NCBI RefSeq assembly: GCF_017876295.1
Contig: NZ_JAGINT010000001.1
Location: 2,418,001-2,482,000, forward strand
DNA length: 64,000 nucleotides
Direction: 5' to 3'
Origin: Kribbella aluminosa
GTDB lineage: Bacteria > Actinomycetota > Actinomycetes > Propionibacteriales > Kribbellaceae
The notes below the pieces were generated by a model. The model saw only the letters and a program-made list of their open reading frames with translations, was not told the origin of the DNA and searched no databases. Of the stretch, positions 44,223 through 52,505 are shown piece by piece (the stretch's first letter is position 1; the number at the start of each line of letters is the position of its first letter). Both the position numbers and the translations under genes were made by a program.

Positions 44223-44516
44223 CTACTCGTCCAGCCAGCGGATCGTGGTCCGGCCGTTGTGCCCGTGGACGGTGAGCAGCGCGCCGATCCCGTCCTGCCA
44301 GATGGTCGTGGTCGGGTAGCTGCCGCCCCAGCGCAACGCGACGGTCCCGTCGCTCCACTGCACGCCTTCCGCGACAACGCCCGTACCGCTGACGCCGGAC
44401 ACGTCTTCGTGCCGGAACAGCTGGAAGCAGCGCGGCCCGGAACGGTTCGCGATGCGTAGATGACGCCGCTGTGCGCTGCGCAGCAGCGTCGCGGTTCGTC
44501 CGCTGATCTCGTCCAT
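44223..44516 (-). CDS. Small beta-rich conserved actinobacterial domain protein
   Basis: 97 aa from ATG 44516. The core FQLFRHEDVSGVSGTGVVAE, then GVQWSDGTVALRW and TVHGHNGRTTIRWLDE, is a small beta-rich pattern that I recognise from many streptomycete and phage hypotheticals, but it has no known function to my knowledge. A ~25-residue basic N-terminal stretch precedes it. It is divergent from the HTH gene with 140 bp between starts. Confidence 0.62.
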   Translation of the reverse strand: MDEISGRTATLLRSAQRRHLRIANRSGPRCFQLFRHEDVSGVSGTGVVAEGVQWSDGTVALRWGGSYPTTTIWQDGIGALLTVHGHNGRTTIRWLDE

Positions 44517-44656
44517 GGCCCAAGTCAACGTGCGGGCGGCTGTCCGCACCAGGAACTCAACCGGTATCCACAGCGCACAAATTCGGCCCACCGTCGGTCA
44601 CCGAATCGCCATATTCTCATTGCAGGGAGTAATCGACTCGCAAGGGAGCAGAACGG

Positions 44657-44995
44657 ATGACGATCATCGACGAGTGGACGGGGCGACATGCCCACGCGCT
44701 GCGGACGGCGTTGCGCCTCACGAACGAAGCCTTCGCCGAGCGGCTCGGCATCTCGCCGCGCACGCTGACCAAGTGGCGGGAGAGACCCGAGTCGGTGCCC
44801 AGTCCCTTGCTCCAGGAGGCCCTCGACACCTACCTCAAACAGGCGCCGCCGGACGCGCACATCCGGTTCGCGGCGAACCTCGGGCCGGACAACGGCCAGG
44901 TGCCGATCGACAGCGCGGTGCTGACCCAGTTGAACACGGCGCTCGGCGACCTGACGCGCGCCCTGGCACGCCTGCAGCCGGGTGGGCCGGAGTGA
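44657..44995 (+). CDS. Small XRE-like transcriptional regulator
   Basis: 112 aa. N-terminal helix-turn-helix (LRLTNEAFAERLGISPRTLTKWRER) followed by a helical tail (LLQEALDTYLKQAP, then NTALGDLTRALARLQ) probably for dimerisation. The type is frequent beside accessory operons of actinomycetes. Its stop abuts the stop of the convergent hypothetical gene. It could control the divergent small gene or the SMC operon, but no operator can be pointed to. Confidence 0.75.
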   Translation: MTIIDEWTGRHAHALRTALRLTNEAFAERLGISPRTLTKWRERPESVPSPLLQEALDTYLKQAPPDAHIRFAANLGPDNGQVPIDSAVLTQLNTALGDLTRALARLQPGGPE

Positions 44996-45646
44996 CTACT
45001 CTTCGGGGGCGATGCCGACCAGGGCCGCTGCGGCACAGATGTGGACGGGAGTCATGTCTGTGGGGGAGACGGGCGCCTGGAGGAGGGTGCCGCGTTCGTA
45101 GGGGGTGAGGGTGATGTCGATGCCGGGGGCGCCGGCCACCAGGCCGCGGATGTAGGTCAGCCAGCCCATCATCGGGATGCCGCGGCGGAAGACGCCGGCT
45201 GCGGCGGCCAGTTCCGTGTCGGCGATGCTGGCCCATTGGGGTTCCCAGATCGTGACGACTGCGCGGAGGATCTGGGCGAAGCGCTCCGGCTGCAACAGGG
45301 CGTCGTCGTCGCTCCAGTGCAGGGTGAGCTGGTCCGAGATGGTGGTCATCGTGCCACCCATGGACAGGTCGAACAGCCATGGCAGCTCGCCCGTGCTCTG
45401 CAGGTGCAGCCGGGTCGTACTCGTGCCGTTCGCCAGGACCTTCGTCGTGGCCTCGACCATCTCCTGAAGCGGGGTGGAGCCGTCCGCCTCGAGGACGTGG
45501 TACCCCCAGCGCTCGTCCTGCGTCCAGTTGTGGACGTCGGGGAACGCGACAGCGACCGCGGTCAGCGTGCGGCCGACGCGGAGTGCGCGGTGTTCGACGG
45601 ACTCGTCACGGTGTGACCATTGGGCGCGGACCAGCCAGGAAGCCAT
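44996..45646 (-). CDS. Hypothetical protein, Imm52-like immunity protein style
   Basis: 216 aa, soluble. The arrangement (VRAQWSHRDESVEHRALRVG near the start, a central TIWEPQWASIADTELAAAA, and GIPMMGWLTYIRG) resembles immunity proteins of the Imm52 type, but I cannot confirm this without a profile search. It lies downstream of the SMC operon on the same strand after a 249-bp gap (45647-45895) in which I see no gene. No toxin gene is adjacent. Confidence 0.55.
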   Translation of the reverse strand: MASWLVRAQWSHRDESVEHRALRVGRTLTAVAVAFPDVHNWTQDERWGYHVLEADGSTPLQEMVEATTKVLANGTSTTRLHLQSTGELPWLFDLSMGGTMTTISDQLTLHWSDDDALLQPERFAQILRAVVTIWEPQWASIADTELAAAAGVFRRGIPMMGWLTYIRGLVAGAPGIDITLTPYERGTLLQAPVSPTDMTPVHICAAAALVGIAPEE

Positions 45647-45895
45647 TCACGCCCTCCGATCGTGAGGCGGCCGGTTCGGCGGAGGTGCCGCTGTGCCGGC
45701 TGGTGGCACACATCCGGATGCTGGCGACGGTACGCCGTCATACGACCGCTTGACCAGAGCTCCGCGCCCTCGCTGCGCGCGGGTACGGCGGCTCTCCGGA
45801 AAAGTCACCGGACCATACTGCTGTACCCGGAGGTCGCAGGTCTGCACCGGGGCCGCTTTTGGTAACCACGTGTCGAAATCTGGACAAGTGTCAAG

Positions 45896-48800
45896 TTACG
45901 TCAGGGTCGGCGGCGCCAGCTCCAGGGTCGGGGTGGAGCCGCGGTACGACGTCATCCACTCGCGGAGCAGCTCGACCCGCGCGGAGTTGTCCTCGTTGCC
46001 CTTCACCACGGGCGCCTGGTTGTACGGCATCGTGTCCGAGCTGCGCCGGAGCTTCACGTACAGCCGGGACGAGGCCAGGGCGTACCGCTCCATGTCGTCC
46101 TGCAGCGCGCCGATCACCGTGATGTTCCGGTCGCGGCCGATCTGCTCGAACAGCGCCACCGCCTCACGCCGGTGCTGGGAGCCGAGGTTGCGGCCGAGCT
46201 CGTCGAGTATCAGCAGCAGCGGACGGTCCGAGCCGCCGGCGAGCGCGGCCGCGCACACCAGCTTCACGGCTTTCTCGTCCATCTGGGCGGTGTTGCCCTT
46301 CACGTTGAACGCGGAGAACGGGCCGCCCTCCGAACGCCGCCACTTCGGCGTCACCGTCCAGCGCCACGGCTTGTCGGGCTCGGCCGGCGGATCCGGCTCC
46401 GGGAACTCGAGCTTCGCGCCGTACCCGCCGTACTGCTGGTCGAGGCGGTCGAACTCCTGCGACACCAGCCGGAGGCGTGCCTTGATGCCGTCGGCCAGCG
46501 AGGCGCGGTGGGCGCGGGCTGTGCTCTCCGCCTCGTCGAGGCCTTCGCGGGCGCGTTCCAGCGCGGCGTTGCGCTCGGCGCGCTGGTTGGCGATCTGCTG
46601 TTGCTGCAGGCTGTCGAACGTCTCGTGCTGCGCGAGGTGGCTGCTCAGCGTCCGGTGCAGCGCCGGGACCAGGCCGACGCGGTCGCCGAGCGTACCGTTC
46701 GTCCAGCGGTCCGGGCCGTTCAGGATCTCCCACAGCTCGGCCGGGATCTCCTCGCGGGAGCGCGCGCTCGGGAAGCAGCGGCGGATGACGTCGTCCAGCT
46801 GCGTGCAGGCCTGGTGGTTCCAGTCGGCGGTCGTCCGTCGCTGGGCGTCGTCGGGCAGGGCGAGCAGGAACTCCTCGGCTTCTTCGGGTGTGCCGCCCCA
46901 GGCGGTCGTCCGGGTGGTGAGGTCGAGCGCGCTCTGCTCCTCGCGCAAGGCGAGCCGACGGCCGGTCAGCTCGTCGAGGACCCGGTTGTGGTCGCGCCGG
47001 GTGGCCTCGAGGTTCTTCAGCCGCTCGTCGCGGACGAGTTGCTGGCCGGCCGCGGCCTCGGCGGACTCCTTCGCCGCCTGCAGCTGGGGAGCGAGCGAGT
47101 CACGGTCGGTCTCGTGCCGGTCGACGCTCTCGCGGAGCGCGCGGATCTGCTCCTGCACCGACTCCGCATCGGCCAGCGCGCGAGCGGCCGCCGTACGACG
47201 CTCGGCCTGGTCGACCCGGGAACGGGCCTGTTCCAGCGCGGCCGACGCGACTGCCCGGGCCTCGACCGCGGACTCCACGCGCCGCCGGGCCGCCTCGATC
47301 CGCGCGGTCCGGCCCGTGATCGGCTCGTCGAACTGCCCGACCGCGACCACACCGGCGACGTCGTCGATGTTGTCCTTGGTCGCCCGCTCGCCGATCGCCG
47401 CGAAGAACACGTCCAGCACGAACCGCTTGTCCGCCGACTTCGGTCCGCGTTTCCGGGAAGCCGCAGCACCCGGCCGATTCGCGAGCACCAGCAGGAAGCC
47501 GGAGTAGTCGGCATCGGCAAGGGCAGTCGCCGCCATGGTCGCATCGGCGAAGTCGATGACGACGGCCTCCCGGTACGGCGCCAGTCGCGGCTCCCACTCC
47601 GCACGGTCGGAGGCGGGCAGTTCGGTGATGTCGGTGAGCGCGCCGCACTCGATCCCGGCGTTCTCCAGGACCTGTTGCTGCGGCGCTGAGACCGTCTGAC
47701 CGCTCTCCGCCTCACACAACTCGGCCGTCGCGTAGTCGACCGCGGAACGCGCGGCATGGTCGCGGCCGATGTACTCCTCGAGTACGGCGCGGGCTTCGTC
47801 CTGCTCCTCGGCGGCCGCGGCCAGATCTCGGCCGTCCGCCGACCGGCCCGCGTCCAGGAGCCGTCGGTGCTCCTGGCCGAGCCGCTCCAACTGCTCCCGC
47901 ACCGAACGCTGGGCCAGGTCGAGCTCCCGGTCGCGGGCGTCCAGCGTGTCCCGCTCCTGACGGGTCAGCTGCACGTCCCGGAGCAGGTTCTCCTCGTTGC
48001 CGAACGCATCGATCTCGGCCTCGATCGCTTCCTTCCGGGCCTCCTGCTCGGCGGCCCGCTCGTCCAGCGCCGCGACTTCCTGGAGGATCTCGCTGTTCCG
48101 CGCGGAGCCGTCGATCAGGTGCCGGGCGGAGCGTGCCTGCCAGGACTCCTTCGCCGCGGCGAGGGCCTCGCGGGCCGCGGCCCGCTGCAGGATGCCGGCC
48201 TCGACGGTCGCCATCTCCTGCTCCCAGCGCTGCAGGTCGGTGGTCGCCTGCTTGGTCGCCTCGCGCTGGGTGTGTTCGGCGGAGCGGTGCGCCTGCTCCT
48301 GCTCGAGCTCGTGGTCGAGACCGGTGAGCGTCGCGATCGCGTTGAAGATCCGCGCCGGGCCGAGCTCGTTGAGCGGCTCGGCGAGCAGGTTCGCGGTCGG
48401 GCTGGACCGGACCGACGTCGACAGGAACGAGACGCACCGGACCTGTCCGCCGTACAGCACCTGGGAGAGCTTGTTCGCGTGGAAGTCGGTGCGCCCGTTC
48501 GAATGCGGGAGGGCGGCCCACAGCGCGTCGGCGCCCGCGGCCCGCTCGGCCTCGGTCGCGCCGTACGGGATGTGCAGGCCGTGTTTCCAGCGCAGGTCGA
48601 TGTACGACGCCTTGCGGTTGATCCGGATCCACACCGTGACCGCGGAGGCCTCGATCTCGTCGAGATCGGTCAGGTCCGGGTCGGAGAAGACGCCGACGAT
48701 GTAGCCGCGGTCGACGTTCGACCAGTTGCCTTCCTGGCCGGCCGCCTCGGCCGTGAACAGCAGCTCGGCCGCGCCCGGTGCGCCGCTGGTCAGGCGCCAC

Positions 48801-49006
48801 TGGTCGTCTGCGTGCAGCAGGCTGAGCGCGGCGATCCACGACGACTTGCCGGCGCCGTTGGAGTCGGTGGGGCCCTGGCCCGCGACCGTGATCAGGCCGC
48901 GGCCGATCATCGGGATCGGGTGGGTGGACAGCCGGGACAGGTCGACGACCTGGACCCCGAGCAGCACCTTCGAGCCCAGGATGTCGAACGGCCCGTCGTC
49001 AGTCAT
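45896..49006 (-). CDS. SMC/MukB-like ATPase of a condensin-type operon
   Basis: 1036 aa. Walker A GQGPTDSNGAGKSS is at 43-56, then the head to about 230. Coiled coil runs about 232-435, a globular hinge-like part about 440-560, a second coil about 565-700, an extra ~100-residue domain, coil about 795-855, and the second head half with NVKGNTAQMDEKAVKL in the signature position and Walker B PLLLILDELGR (D935, E936). This is the SMC/MukB/JetC layout with shorter arms than MukB (about 1480 aa) and no classic LSGGQ. ATG 49006 overlaps the stop of the preceding gene (ATGA). Last gene of a four-gene operon; it should bring the DNA-binding motor that the partners close. Confidence 0.85.
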   Translation of the reverse strand: MTDDGPFDILGSKVLLGVQVVDLSRLSTHPIPMIGRGLITVAGQGPTDSNGAGKSSWIAALSLLHADDQWRLTSGAPGAAELLFTAEAAGQEGNWSNVDRGYIVGVFSDPDLTDLDEIEASAVTVWIRINRKASYIDLRWKHGLHIPYGATEAERAAGADALWAALPHSNGRTDFHANKLSQVLYGGQVRCVSFLSTSVRSSPTANLLAEPLNELGPARIFNAIATLTGLDHELEQEQAHRSAEHTQREATKQATTDLQRWEQEMATVEAGILQRAAAREALAAAKESWQARSARHLIDGSARNSEILQEVAALDERAAEQEARKEAIEAEIDAFGNEENLLRDVQLTRQERDTLDARDRELDLAQRSVREQLERLGQEHRRLLDAGRSADGRDLAAAAEEQDEARAVLEEYIGRDHAARSAVDYATAELCEAESGQTVSAPQQQVLENAGIECGALTDITELPASDRAEWEPRLAPYREAVVIDFADATMAATALADADYSGFLLVLANRPGAAASRKRGPKSADKRFVLDVFFAAIGERATKDNIDDVAGVVAVGQFDEPITGRTARIEAARRRVESAVEARAVASAALEQARSRVDQAERRTAAARALADAESVQEQIRALRESVDRHETDRDSLAPQLQAAKESAEAAAGQQLVRDERLKNLEATRRDHNRVLDELTGRRLALREEQSALDLTTRTTAWGGTPEEAEEFLLALPDDAQRRTTADWNHQACTQLDDVIRRCFPSARSREEIPAELWEILNGPDRWTNGTLGDRVGLVPALHRTLSSHLAQHETFDSLQQQQIANQRAERNAALERAREGLDEAESTARAHRASLADGIKARLRLVSQEFDRLDQQYGGYGAKLEFPEPDPPAEPDKPWRWTVTPKWRRSEGGPFSAFNVKGNTAQMDEKAVKLVCAAALAGGSDRPLLLILDELGRNLGSQHRREAVALFEQIGRDRNITVIGALQDDMERYALASSRLYVKLRRSSDTMPYNQAPVVKGNEDNSARVELLREWMTSYRGSTPTLELAPPTLT

Positions 49007-49659
49007 GCTTCTTCTCCCACTTCGACAGGGACCCCGTGACGGGCGCGGATGGCTTCGGCGATCGGGCTGGCCGGGGCGGCGGCGAGGATCAGCTGGTCCT
49101 GCAGCCGACGGCGAGCGGCCGGTGTCAGCCGCTGCAACTGTGGACCGGGGATGTACGACGGTCCGCCCGAGTGGTCGCCGGACAGCTGGATCAGTCCGGC
49201 GGCGCGCAGCCGCTGGAGCGCCAGCCGCCGCTCCTCGCCGCTGATCCGGGTCGTCCGCAGCTCGTCGACCGTGGTCGGCCGGGCGGACTTCCAGCTGTCG
49301 CTGGTCAGGATGCCTTCGCTGCGCGGGATCGCGACCGAGTGGATCAGCACCAGCACCAGCACCGCGCGGTCGATCACCGACAACGGCTGCCAGCCCTGGG
49401 CGGCGAGGCTCGCCGCGATGTCGTCGTCGTACCCGGCGGTCCAGTGGGTGCCGTCGACGTGCACGAGCGTGCGGCCGATGAGCTTGAGCATCCGCTGCAC
49501 CTGGCGGCGGAGCGTGACGTCGCGCAGACCTGCCAGCTGTACTTCGGCGACCGGGTGCGCGGCGTACTGCACCGCGCTGAACGCGGCGAGCACCTCGTCG
49601 CGGGACCGATCGCTGAGGTCCTGGAGCATCGGGTCGAACAGCGCGTGGTGGTCAGTCAT
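49003..49659 (-). CDS. Condensin partner protein, MksE/KITE-like candidate (second small subunit)
   Basis: 218 aa, soluble. N-terminal helical region (FDPMLQDLSDRSRDEVLAAF), a wing-like segment LVHVDGTHWTAGYDDD, and a C-terminal winged-helix-looking end (ISGEERRLALQRLRAAGLIQ). Size, winged helix character and position next to the SMC gene fit MukE/MksE/JetB subunits. It overlaps the 184-aa gene by 8 nt and the SMC gene by 4 nt, implying fixed stoichiometry. No sequence-level match is claimed. Confidence 0.65.
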   Translation of the reverse strand: MTDHHALFDPMLQDLSDRSRDEVLAAFSAVQYAAHPVAEVQLAGLRDVTLRRQVQRMLKLIGRTLVHVDGTHWTAGYDDDIAASLAAQGWQPLSVIDRAVLVLVLIHSVAIPRSEGILTSDSWKSARPTTVDELRTTRISGEERRLALQRLRAAGLIQLSGDHSGGPSYIPGPQLQRLTPAARRRLQDQLILAAAPASPIAEAIRARHGVPVEVGEEA

Positions 49660-50206
49660 CGGCCACCTCCGCGCGCGGCGGTTCAGGGAGATGGCGGCAG
49701 AGGTCGCGGAGCGTGGAGAGGTCAGCGGCGGTCCAGGTGACGACGCGCGGGCCGAGCCGGACCTCGGCGGCCTTCTCGTCCCACCGGAGCCAATGCGTGG
49801 AATGCAGGCGGCGCAGGCTTCCGATGATCAGCGTCATGTCGCTCGGCTGCTCGGCACGGCCGCGCATCCCGGCGTACACCGACCTGATCTGCGCGAGCGT
49901 GCCGGTGCCGCCGGGCCAGGGCGAGGCGCTGCGGTCCGTCCAGCAGCAGGCGACGCAGATCGCGAGCAGGCGGGCGGTCTCGTTCGGCAGCTCGACCGGG
50001 ACCGGAGGAGCGCCGAGCTCCTCGAGCACGCTGTGGCCGGCGCCCGACGGAAGCGTTGGCACCAGCCAGACACCGTCGGACGACGAGGCTCGGGTCAGGC
50101 CGGCGACCGCGGGTGTGTCCAGGTCGACCTCGATCGGTCCGGCGGACTGCACCTTCGCCCACCAGAGCGCGTTGTACAGCCGCCGCTCGACCGCCTCGGT
50201 GCTCAT
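49652..50206 (-). CDS. Condensin partner protein, small subunit (first)
   Basis: 184 aa starting MSTEAVERRLYNALWWAKVQ. Tandem short alpha/beta segments, then LIIGSLRRLHSTHWLRWDEK, which reads like a wing of a winged helix, and VVTWTAADLSTLRDLCRHLP. Unrecognised by family. ATG 50206 overlaps the kleisin-like gene stop (ATGA), so it is coupled to it. With the 218-aa protein it would give two different small subunits, unlike MksE/JetB systems which have one. Confidence 0.6.
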   Translation of the reverse strand: MSTEAVERRLYNALWWAKVQSAGPIEVDLDTPAVAGLTRASSSDGVWLVPTLPSGAGHSVLEELGAPPVPVELPNETARLLAICVACCWTDRSASPWPGGTGTLAQIRSVYAGMRGRAEQPSDMTLIIGSLRRLHSTHWLRWDEKAAEVRLGPRVVTWTAADLSTLRDLCRHLPEPPRAEVADD

Positions 50207-51393
50207 CGGGCCACCCGGCGGAACACGCCCTCGGTCGCCCACGGCGTACCGGCGGCCGGGTCGATGCGCATGCCGTCCGACCACACCAGCTCGTAGTCGA
50301 GCTCGTCGTGCAGATGCGCCGCTGTCAGCTCGGCGAGCACCCGGCGGGCGGTGATCCAGTCGCCCGCCTCGTCGACGACCTCGACGATGTCGACCGCAGG
50401 ACGTCCCGCGAGCACCCGCTCCGCCTCACGACGCAGGTCCTCGCGGTCCGTCGCGGCGGCCGACTCCGGGGCGTCCTGGTCCGCGGTGGGACGCGGCGGC
50501 GCCATCCGGGCCGTACCGCTCCGGCGCCCGGTCTCCACCGCCTCGACCATCGTCTGCGCGGAGAAGTCCGGCGCGGCGGCGTCGAACAGCAGACCGTCCA
50601 GCACGGCGGCCAGCGTCTCGGGCTCGCTGGTCCGCGTGAACGTCAGCCAGGTCTCGATGGGCAGCAGGCCGAGCGCCCGCGTCGTACCGGCACGCTCGAC
50701 CAGGCGGCCCGCCGCGAGCTGCACGGCGTCGGCGTACGCGGCGAGGGCCATCCGGAGCGACGTACAGTCCCGGTGCAGCTCCGGCCAGCGGCCGAGGACC
50801 AGGCGGTGCACCTTCTCCGCCTGCTCGATCAGGCGCTCGTTGCCCCACGCGAGCTGGGCGTTCTCGCGGAGCTGCGCCGCCGTACTGGTCGCGACCAGGA
50901 TCGCGAGCTCGTTGCCGAGCAGCCGGAACACCTTGGTGAGCCGCTCGACGGACGCCTTGCCGTCGTCGGCCGTCGCCTGCGGGTCGCTGACGCTGTGCGC
51001 TTCGAGCGTGAGCAGCTGGTGCAGCTCCGCCTGGCCGCCCTGGACGGACATCCGGCGCAGGAACATCAGCATCACGTACGGCGCGAACGCGGCGCGGTGA
51101 CGCAACTCGTTCGGCCGGTCGACGAGTTTGGTGATCGCGCCGTACTGCCGGAGGAGGTCGAAGCGGCGGACGATCAGGTCGTGCGGATAGGCCCGGCAGG
51201 CGAGGGTGGCCTGCTCGACGGTCAGCCCGTCGCTGCCGGCCTCGGCGAACGCGTCCAGAATCGCCTGGTCGACGTCCAGCAGGTCGGGATCGACGATCAT
51301 CGCGCCGGCCTCGCGGGCGAGCACGGCGAACACCTGACGGTAGACGCGCAGCACAGCCGCCTCGGCCTCGGCGTCGAGCAGCGTCGCGTCCAT
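50203..51393 (-). CDS. Kleisin (MukF/MksF/JetA)-like candidate, first gene of the SMC operon
   Basis: 396 aa from ATG 51393 with GGGAGGAG upstream. N-terminal winged-helix-like segment (LTVEQATLACRAYPHDLIVRRFDLLRQYGA), a helical middle (LTKVFRLLGNELAILVATS, then RLIEQAEKVHRLVLGRWPEL) that can form the neck-binding helices of kleisins, a Pro/Ala-rich linker at about 290-315, and a C-terminal winged domain (AGDWITARRVLAELTAAHLH). Architecture and leading position match MksF/JetA. It is divergent from the methyltransferase gene; the operon promoter must lie in 51394-51530. Confidence 0.65.
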   Translation of the reverse strand: MDATLLDAEAEAAVLRVYRQVFAVLAREAGAMIVDPDLLDVDQAILDAFAEAGSDGLTVEQATLACRAYPHDLIVRRFDLLRQYGAITKLVDRPNELRHRAAFAPYVMLMFLRRMSVQGGQAELHQLLTLEAHSVSDPQATADDGKASVERLTKVFRLLGNELAILVATSTAAQLRENAQLAWGNERLIEQAEKVHRLVLGRWPELHRDCTSLRMALAAYADAVQLAAGRLVERAGTTRALGLLPIETWLTFTRTSEPETLAAVLDGLLFDAAAPDFSAQTMVEAVETGRRSGTARMAPPRPTADQDAPESAAATDREDLRREAERVLAGRPAVDIVEVVDEAGDWITARRVLAELTAAHLHDELDYELVWSDGMRIDPAAGTPWATEGVFRRVAR

Positions 51394-51527
51394 CCCGCAC
51401 TCCTCCCGTGTGACAGCGCAGGAAAGGGACTCTAACCACCCGCACCGACAGACCAAAACTCGCCCGGCACCGGCCTGTGGAAAACCGGATGACGGCGGAC
51501 GTACGGCTGCCTACGATCCGGAGTGTG

Positions 51528-51545
51528 ATGAGAATCCTTGGCTGA
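51528..51545 (+). other. Possible leader peptide ORF (MRILG) before the RNA methyltransferase
   Basis: ATG AGA ATC CTT GGC TGA, with GGAG five bases upstream of the ATG. Its stop codon lies in the 5' arm of the hairpin 51542-51567. Such short ORFs precede ribosome-methylase resistance genes that are controlled by drug-stalled ribosomes. Confidence 0.35.
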
Positions 51546-51567
51546 CGCGGTCGGAAGGCCGCGTCAG
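51542..51567 (+). promoter_or_regulatory. Leader hairpin of the RNA methyltransferase gene
   Basis: Perfect 9-bp arms CTGACGCGG (51542-51550) and CCGCGTCAG (51559-51567) with an 8-nt loop, about 90 bp upstream of the start. Further small palindromes follow (CACCCGCGGGTG; CTCCGTACGGAG), so the leader is strongly structured. Confidence 0.45.
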
Positions 51568-51655
51568 TACCGCGGCACCCGCGGGTGTCGCCCCGCCGGA
51601 GTGGACCGTCGTGTCCCCGGCGCGCTTGCTGATTCTCTCCGTACGGAGCCTGCAC

Positions 51656-52462
51656 ATGACTGTGCATTCTTTCGGGCATCCTTCTGCTCGCCCCATCGGC
51701 GCGCAGCATCCCCGTGTCCGTGATCTGCTCGCCCTGCGCAAGGACGGTTCGCCCGGCCGGATCATGGTCGAAGGAACGTGGGAACACGACCGCCTGCTGA
51801 CCACCGCCGCCACGATCGAGGCCTTCTTCTGGTGCCCGGAGTCCGGGATCCCGGACATCGACCGGTACGCCGGCCGCGCGGCGGAGGTGTACCGCATCTC
51901 CGAGAAGCTGCTCGCCCGGCTGTCCCGCAAGAGCCGCCCCGACGGCCTGATCTCGATCGCCCGGGTCCCCGAATGGCGGCCGCAGGCGTTCCGCTTCTCC
52001 GACCGCTCGCTGGTCCTGGTCGCCGACGGGGTCGAGTACGCCGGCAACCTCGGCACGCTGATCCGTACCGCGGACGCCGCCAACGTCGACTGCCTGGTCC
52101 TGACCAGCCGCCGCGCCCGCCCGACGCACCCGGCCGTGTACTCCGCGAGCCGCGGCACGGTGCTGTCGACGCCGATCGTCGAGTTCGACGACATTCCCTC
52201 CGCGGCCGCCTGGCTGCGGAGTCACCGGTTCCGCGTCCACCTCGCCGATCCGGCGGCGACCGGGACGTACCGGGTTCCGCAGTACGACGGTCCGACGGCG
52301 TTCGTGGTCGGGTCCGAGGGGGCGGGGTTGTCGCGGGCCTGGCACGACGAGGGGTTCGACGCGGTGTCGATCCCGATGCTCGGCCAGGCGGACTCGCTGA
52401 ACGTCGCGCTGTCCGCCGGGATCCTGCTGTTCGAGGCGCGGGCTCGGAAGGAAGGGTGGTGA
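51656..52462 (+). CDS. TrmH/SpoU-family RNA 2'-O-methyltransferase, TsnR/AviRb-like
   Basis: 268 aa. SPOUT methyltransferase with the knot motifs LVADGVEYAGNLGTLIRTAD (motif 1), FVVGSEGAGLS (motif 2) and SIPMLGQADSLNVALSAGI (motif 3). The N-terminal L30e-like domain and the segment SRKSRPDGLISIARVP before the knot resemble thiostrepton/avilamycin resistance methylases more than TrmH or RlmB, though housekeeping rRNA methylation is equally possible. Start ATG 51656 (MTVHSFGHPS). An upstream leader ORF and hairpin suggest regulation at RNA level. The interval 51394-51655 is shared with the divergent SMC operon. Confidence 0.85.
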   Translation: MTVHSFGHPSARPIGAQHPRVRDLLALRKDGSPGRIMVEGTWEHDRLLTTAATIEAFFWCPESGIPDIDRYAGRAAEVYRISEKLLARLSRKSRPDGLISIARVPEWRPQAFRFSDRSLVLVADGVEYAGNLGTLIRTADAANVDCLVLTSRRARPTHPAVYSASRGTVLSTPIVEFDDIPSAAAWLRSHRFRVHLADPAATGTYRVPQYDGPTAFVVGSEGAGLSRAWHDEGFDAVSIPMLGQADSLNVALSAGILLFEARARKEGW

Positions 52463-52505
52463 CGTGTTCGGCACAATGGGCTCGCCGACAACAGAAGGAG
52501 TGCCC

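Noticed and set aside
45896..51393. Complete Wadjet (JetABCD) or Lamassu system
   Set aside because: No TOPRIM JetD gene and an extra small subunit; no LmuA-type nuclease. Kept as condensin-like only.
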